A DNA stretch of 64,000 bases, from positions 29,783,419 to 29,847,418 of the forward strand of contig OZ020486.1 in NCBI GenBank assembly GCA_963971405.1, written 5' to 3'. Positions 59,901 to 64,000 of the stretch are shown here, piece after piece. Every line of letters begins with the position of its first letter. The stretch's first letter is position 1. This DNA is from Psococerastis gibbosa. Taxonomy: Eukaryota > Arthropoda > Insecta > Psocodea > Psocidae. The position numbers and the translations under genes were made by a program. The notes under the pieces were generated by a model. That model saw only the letters and a program-made list of their open reading frames with translations. It ran no database searches and had not been told where the DNA came from.

Positions 59901-60554
59901 ATTTGGTTTTGTGCAAAACATTATTATTTAAAAAAAACGATAGACAATTCATGAGAGTTTCTTCAGCGACTTCGTGGAAGTGAAACATGATTAATAAGTA
60001 TATTATATATAAAAAATGGCACTTAATTCCACAACATAAATTTTTAATAGTAACAGCTGTTGCCTTCCCCCCCCCCCCCACTATTGAGATATTTGACATT
60101 TTGTTGAATTGAAAAATTATTGTAATTAAAAAACGTCCGACACAACTGGTAACAAGTTACTTACTTACGTTACTGTATGCCAGCTCCCAATTTGCGTAAG
60201 TAGGGCCAAGCCCCCCCCCCCCCCCAAGGGTCACCCGTAGAACCCCCCTGAATTTCTGTAGGCAAAGACGTTATGGAAGCGAAAGGCATAGTAACCACAA
60301 TAATGAAAGGGAAATTAAGGGAAATTAATTATTGGTATGCTTATTTCACATGAAAGACAACATGAAAAAAACAACATATTCACTAATTACTTTCACAAAA
60401 GTAAATTACTCAAAATGCTTAATACCCCAATACTTCAGACCTATTTTTTCAAACTTTTTCTCCCCCGGGCCCCCATGAGTGGCAGGTTTATTCGTCGGTA
60501 AAATCTCAACTGTAGGTACTGCTGTCTGCTTGCAAAGTCCGTATTGTCAGGACA

Positions 60555-60771
60555 TAAGAGTACAGTGGTACAGACTCCAACTTTCACTTGAAAGGTTGTT
60601 GGTTAGTCTCACACTTGCTACATTTTCTGGCCATGCTACGGAGGGCATGTAAAGCAGGTGGCCCCGGGCCTTCCTAGTTGAGTCATGAGTGTAAGTGAGG
60701 GCTTTATAGCCCTAACTCCGCTAGGTTGGCTTAGTAATAGAACTAAAAAAGTCAATATTTATTTATTTATT
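60555..60771 (+). mobile_element. tRNA-derived SINE, family 1, copy f
   Basis: AGTGGTACAGACTCC, ACATTTTCTGGCCATGCTAC, TTTATAGCCCTAACTCCGCT, GTTGGCTTAGTAATAGAAC, TTATTTATTTATTG tail. The B box has lost bases. Confidence 0.8.
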
Positions 60772-60775
60772 GAAA

Positions 60776-60965
60776 ACCTCACTAATTTATTTATTTCTCA
60801 ATTTTTTCTCCGGACCCAGCCCCCCCCCCCTTTCCCAGAGTATAACACGCGCAAAACCTCACTACTTTGGCCCCATTTTCCAGGGTATAATAATATGCGT
60901 AAAACCTCACTAATTTGGGTCTATTTATCAATTTTTTTTTCTCCTGGGTACACCCCCGTGCCCCT
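60776..60965 (+). repeat. Short tandem array of the reversed hAT-like internal unit
   Basis: Three passes of a 50-70 bp unit: AAAACCTCACTAATTT, CGCGCAAAACCTCACTACTTT, ATGCGTAAAACCTCACTAATTT, each followed by a T-rich and C-rich part. The complement is the AGTGAGGTTTTACGCAT motif seen at 30050, 61500 and 63.3-64 kb. Confidence 0.7.
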
Positions 60966-61190
60966 TCTCCAATTACTATAGGGTCATATAATTTGCTAGG
61001 CAGACTTCAGAAGTGAATGAGTAATGAATCTAAGTCTTGGGGTCTTAAACCCCCCCCCCCTCAGAAATTTTGGGAATTTCCGCTATACTCCCATTGAAAA
61101 ATGTTTAGTTTTTCCATTGGCCCCCCAGATAGAAGTCATGCCCCCCATGGCCCTCCGCCGTAAAATTTCTAGCGCCGCCACTGTGTAGCA

Positions 61191-61782
61191 CAGTGGCGGA
61201 TTAAACAAAAAGTTTTGGGAGGGGCGGATCTTATTTGAAAAGCAAGTTGCACATTGCCGCTAACATTGCATGAACAGCCAAGGCGCCTGATGCAGATTGG
61301 CACCAATGGGGAGTCCGGGGGTCTCCCCCGGGGGGAAAATTTGACAATATAAGTGTAAAATAGTGGGCTTTTATGAAAGCACTTTTACAGCAAAATTTTT
61401 GATGTTCAAAATCTCACAAAGCAACGCTTTTAAAATGCTTATTCGTATATTTCTAGAAACGGGGGGGGGGGGGGGAGGAAAATTTTACAATGTAAGGGCA
61501 AAATAGTGGGGTTTTACGCATTTCAAGAGCAGTAAAGTAGGCTATAGATCTTCCAAAGGAAAGCTTATTATAAATCTTACAGTTTTTGCAGAGAATATTC
61601 TTACAATTAACTTCTTAAAAATAATAAGGTAATAAACAGTTAGCAATCTTCTCATTCTCACATCTATTTCTACTCATTCTCTCACGCAATCACTCTATGC
61701 GATAGAGTTTATGCGATAGCTTTGGGTGCTTTGGGGGGGGGGGGAGACCGCCCCCACCACCCCCTCCCTTAATCCGCGACTG
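61191..61782. mobile_element. hAT-like element, copy H11, with two internal units
   Basis: Ends CAGTGGCGGATTAA and inverted TTAATCCGCGACTG. Flanks GTGTAGCA (61183-61190) and GTGCAGCA (61783-61790) differ at one base. The interior has two units of the GTCTCCCCCGGGG...AAAATAGTGGGGTTTTACGC type. Just left of it, GCGCCGCCACTG looks like the right end of another element. Confidence 0.85.
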
Positions 61783-61860
61783 GTGCAGCACCTTCTGACA
61801 GGATTTTTTCGGGGGTAGCTGTGGCGATTGCAATCCTAACTAGTGTACATTTTTTTTCAG

Positions 61861-62052
61861 AATTCAATTGTGTCTAGGCCTAGTGTATTCTTTAGAGGTT
61901 ATGGTGTTACTCGCATAAGAGTACATTATGATAACATGGGCACATCAAACGTCAATTTATTGGCCGATTTAGCTTCGGTGCGAACACAGGCTTATATTAT
62001 TTTGCGGACTAAATCGTATTGGCATCATCACGACGGTTTAGATTGTATATAA
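61861..62052 (+). CDS. Unrecognised ORF behind a strong splice acceptor, possible terminal exon
   Basis: A TTTTTTTTCAG acceptor ends at 61860 and is followed by 63 open codons to a TAA. The product begins NSIVSRPSVFFRGYGVTRIR, continues VHYDNMGTSNVNLLADLASV and ends YWHHHDGLDCI. I recognise no family. Its codons are less AT-biased than the flanks and it is bordered on both sides by hAT-like units. It may be the last exon of an unseen plus-strand gene, a captured exon, or chance. Confidence 0.3.
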   Translation, partial: NSIVSRPSVFFRGYGVTRIRVHYDNMGTSNVNLLADLASVRTQAYIILRTKSYWHHHDGLDCI

Positions 62053-62069
62053 ATAATATCGCATTTAAT

Positions 62070-62270
62070 CCGAAGAGGGGGCCCGAGGATCTCCCCCAGG
62101 GGGGAAATTTGAAAATAATATAAGAGCAAAATAGTGGGGTTTTAAAGATTTTAACAGCAATAAAGTATTAATTTTGTAAGCTTACAAAGGAATAATGCTT
62201 ATTCATAAAAATAATATCATTTAACCCAAAGATAATTGTTTCAAACATTTTCCCCATGGGAACCAGTCAC
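62070..62270 (+). repeat. Isolated copy of the hAT-like internal unit
   Basis: GGATCTCCCCCAGGGGGGAA, then AAGAGCAAAATAGTGGGG, TTAACAGCAATAAAGT, CTTACAAAGGAATAATGC. Same order as inside H6 and H11. It has no identifiable ends. Confidence 0.65.
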
Positions 62271-63163
62271 CAGTGAACCTTCCATAAAAACTCTTAGTGT
62301 CTATTAAAAAAAAGTATTTTAATACTGACATTTGGCATAAAACTCATACTGTCAAAAGAGTAGAAGTTAAACTGTTACACACCTATTTTAGTACATAGGT
62401 ATTATATTGATATTGGCCTAATTGGCCAGGCCAGATTCGCCCATTGGCTATTGTAGTTTCGTCACTGAATTAATAATCATGTAGCCTGCGGTGGGTGGCC
62501 TAAAGACAATTAAAAGAAAACAGTTATTCCTGTACGTCTGTGGGAGTGTCATTACGGAATTAATGTAGTATATGACGTATTAATTAGTCTAGAACAGGAT
62601 ATTTATAGCCTAATAGAAAATAATTGTTCAATTACTTACCACAGCCATTCAAAAGCAACCATCCAATGTTATTCACAGCGTACCGTAGTAGTTTTACCTA
62701 CGGCGCTAAGTGACTGAAAGAATGAATGATCAAAGTGCACACACTCACAGACGTCAGGCTTGTTCAAAATTAAAAAAATAAACTGCGATTAGTGCGATTT
62801 GCGAAGGAAAGCCGCATGGGAAATTGAGAATTAAAATTTTAGAAACTTGACTCTTGACTCAGTCTTGAGTAGTTGAGTATTGGAATTGGACTTACTTGCA
62901 GTGTTGCCGGACGTGTCACATGAATTATCACGCCACTGACGTTCAAAATTCACGACATATCACGCAAGCAACTAATCGGCTAATATATATGCATATTAAT
63001 ATAATATATATATATATATATATATATAATACATAATTTATATTAAATTTTTTAATATGGTAACTAAAAAATATGTCATTTGTTTTGCTAATTTTATCTA
63101 ACAACTTCTATGCTTAGCTTGTAGTGGGGCTGAAAAATCTGTGTGAATTATTTTTCTTACTTC
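62270..63163. other. AT-rich stretch without recognised gene
   Basis: Contains an (AT)n run at about 63001-63029. A good donor-like site on the minus strand at about 62635-62640 (GTAAGT after TGGCTGTG) is present, without further coding support. Otherwise I see nothing. Confidence 0.4.
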
Positions 63164-64000
63164 CAGTGGCGTAACGATAGTTTTTCGAGGGTGGCGGTGT
63201 TTAATTCGCCCCCCCCCCATTTTCATGATAGTGTAGAATAAGGGGGAAACCGTTCTCAAGGACTTTCGCAGCATTTAAATTAATGACATTACTGTCCGTC
63301 GCACAGGGGCCCGGGGGTTCGGGAGACGTGAACGGGGGCCCCAAGGGTCGTAATGAATATAAATAAAAGCAAGGGGGGCCCCGGTCAAAATTTTTGAAAA
63401 ATAAGCCTGAAATGATGGATATATGATATATGATGATGATAGGAGTAATGTTTCGATTTTTACAGGCAATGTATATAGGCTAAATACGAACGAGGGAGTC
63501 TGGGGGTCTCCCCCGGGTGAAGATTTTTGTAAAATACCTGAAATACGGAGTTTTACGCATCTTGCCAAAAATGTTTAGATTTTGTAGATAACGACTTTAT
63601 TAAGTTGTTACGTTTTGATGATTTTACAGACAATGAATATAATTACAAGCAAGGGGGGCCGGGGGTCTCCCCCGGGTGAATTTTTTTTTAAAATAGGGCT
63701 GAAATGGTAAGGGTTTTACGCATTTTGATAGGACTAATGTTTCAATTGTACGGACGATGAATATAACTACATACAAGGGAGATCGGGGTCTCCCCGGGTG
63801 TTTTTTTTTTTTTTTAAATAGGTCTGAAACAGTGGGGTTTTAGGCATTTTGATAGGTTAATGTTTAGATTTTACAGGCAATGAATCCAATTACGAGCAAA
63901 TTCTTGAAAGATGAGCATGAAATGGTGGGTTTCATGCATTTTGATAGGAGTAACGTTTCGATGTTTACAGGCGATGAACATAGGCTAATTCCAAACGAGG
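63164..64000 (+). repeat. Tandem array of ~110-160 bp units inside an hAT-like left end, runs off the window
   Basis: It starts with CAGTGGCGTAACGATAG, a hAT-like end, then a C run. From about 63290 five to six units follow, each with GGGGGTCTCCCCCGGGTGAA (or a worn form), a T/A run, CTGAAATGGTAAGGGTTTTA, CGCATTTTGATAGG, an AATGTTT block and CAGGCAATGAATATA. Later units lose the GTCTCCCCCGGG part. The array is cut by the window edge. Confidence 0.78.

Noticed and set aside
59770-60099. 109-codon minus-strand ORF
   Set aside because: It overlaps family R copy 8 and an AT-rich tail, with no recognisable protein.
62630-62665. Donor-like site on the minus strand with ATGGTTGCTTTTGAATGG before it, a possible first exon of SLC5 gene 2
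   Set aside because: The peptide is only eight codons, does not resemble the gene 1 start, and no further exon connects it to 49108.
63290-64000. CRISPR-like array
   Set aside because: Units of 110-160 bp with diverging sequence and no short identical repeats with unique spacers; eukaryotic tandem repeat.

Overview
The window is animal nuclear DNA. Every recognisable gene is split by GT-AG introns, the DNA is AT-rich, and transposon debris fills the introns and spacers. The proteins are clear bilaterian orthologues. I cannot fix the species; an invertebrate, perhaps an arthropod, is a guess from the SLC5 expansion and the repeat types. Exon joins below were made by eye, checking splice sites and reading phase across each junction.

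Layout. (1) 44-1408 (+): the last four exons of a shootin-1-like gene, entering from the left edge. (2) 2299-7667 (-): a complete five-exon BCCIP gene, convergent with shootin. (3) 8487-11072: a full-length Penelope-like retroelement with an open 706-codon RT/GIY-YIG frame, inverted ~160-bp arms and a 12-bp target duplication. (4) 11223-13125 (+): a complete two-exon MPV17L2-like gene. (5) 13832-32078 (-): a complete ten-coding-exon SLC5 sodium-coupled solute transporter of the SMVT/SMCT group, 598 codons. (6) 32.1-45.1 kb: spacer with a LINE fragment, SINEs and MITEs, and no host gene that I recognise. (7) 45079-49108 (-): the last four coding exons of a second SLC5 gene with the same intron phases, an old tandem paralogue whose upstream exons are not in the window. 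(8) 49.1-64 kb: repeat-rich DNA with a broken BEL/Pao gag fossil, one unrecognised ORF behind a good splice acceptor at 61.86 kb, and a tandem array running off the right edge.

The most informative material is the mobile DNA. Several non-autonomous families can be defined from this window alone because their target-site duplications are readable. They are: (a) foldback MITEs with GGCGCC-type ends and 3-bp duplications (seven copies); (b) hAT-like MITEs with 8-bp duplications and long G runs just inside both ends, some with internal units that multiply into a tandem array; (c) a CTA-tailed SINE (two copies with clear duplications); (d) two tRNA-like SINE families; (e) an unclassified repeat of about 0.5-0.9 kb carrying a GACAGACAGACA motif. 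I found no prokaryotic system, CRISPR array or operon. The novelty here is repeat biology around conserved host genes.
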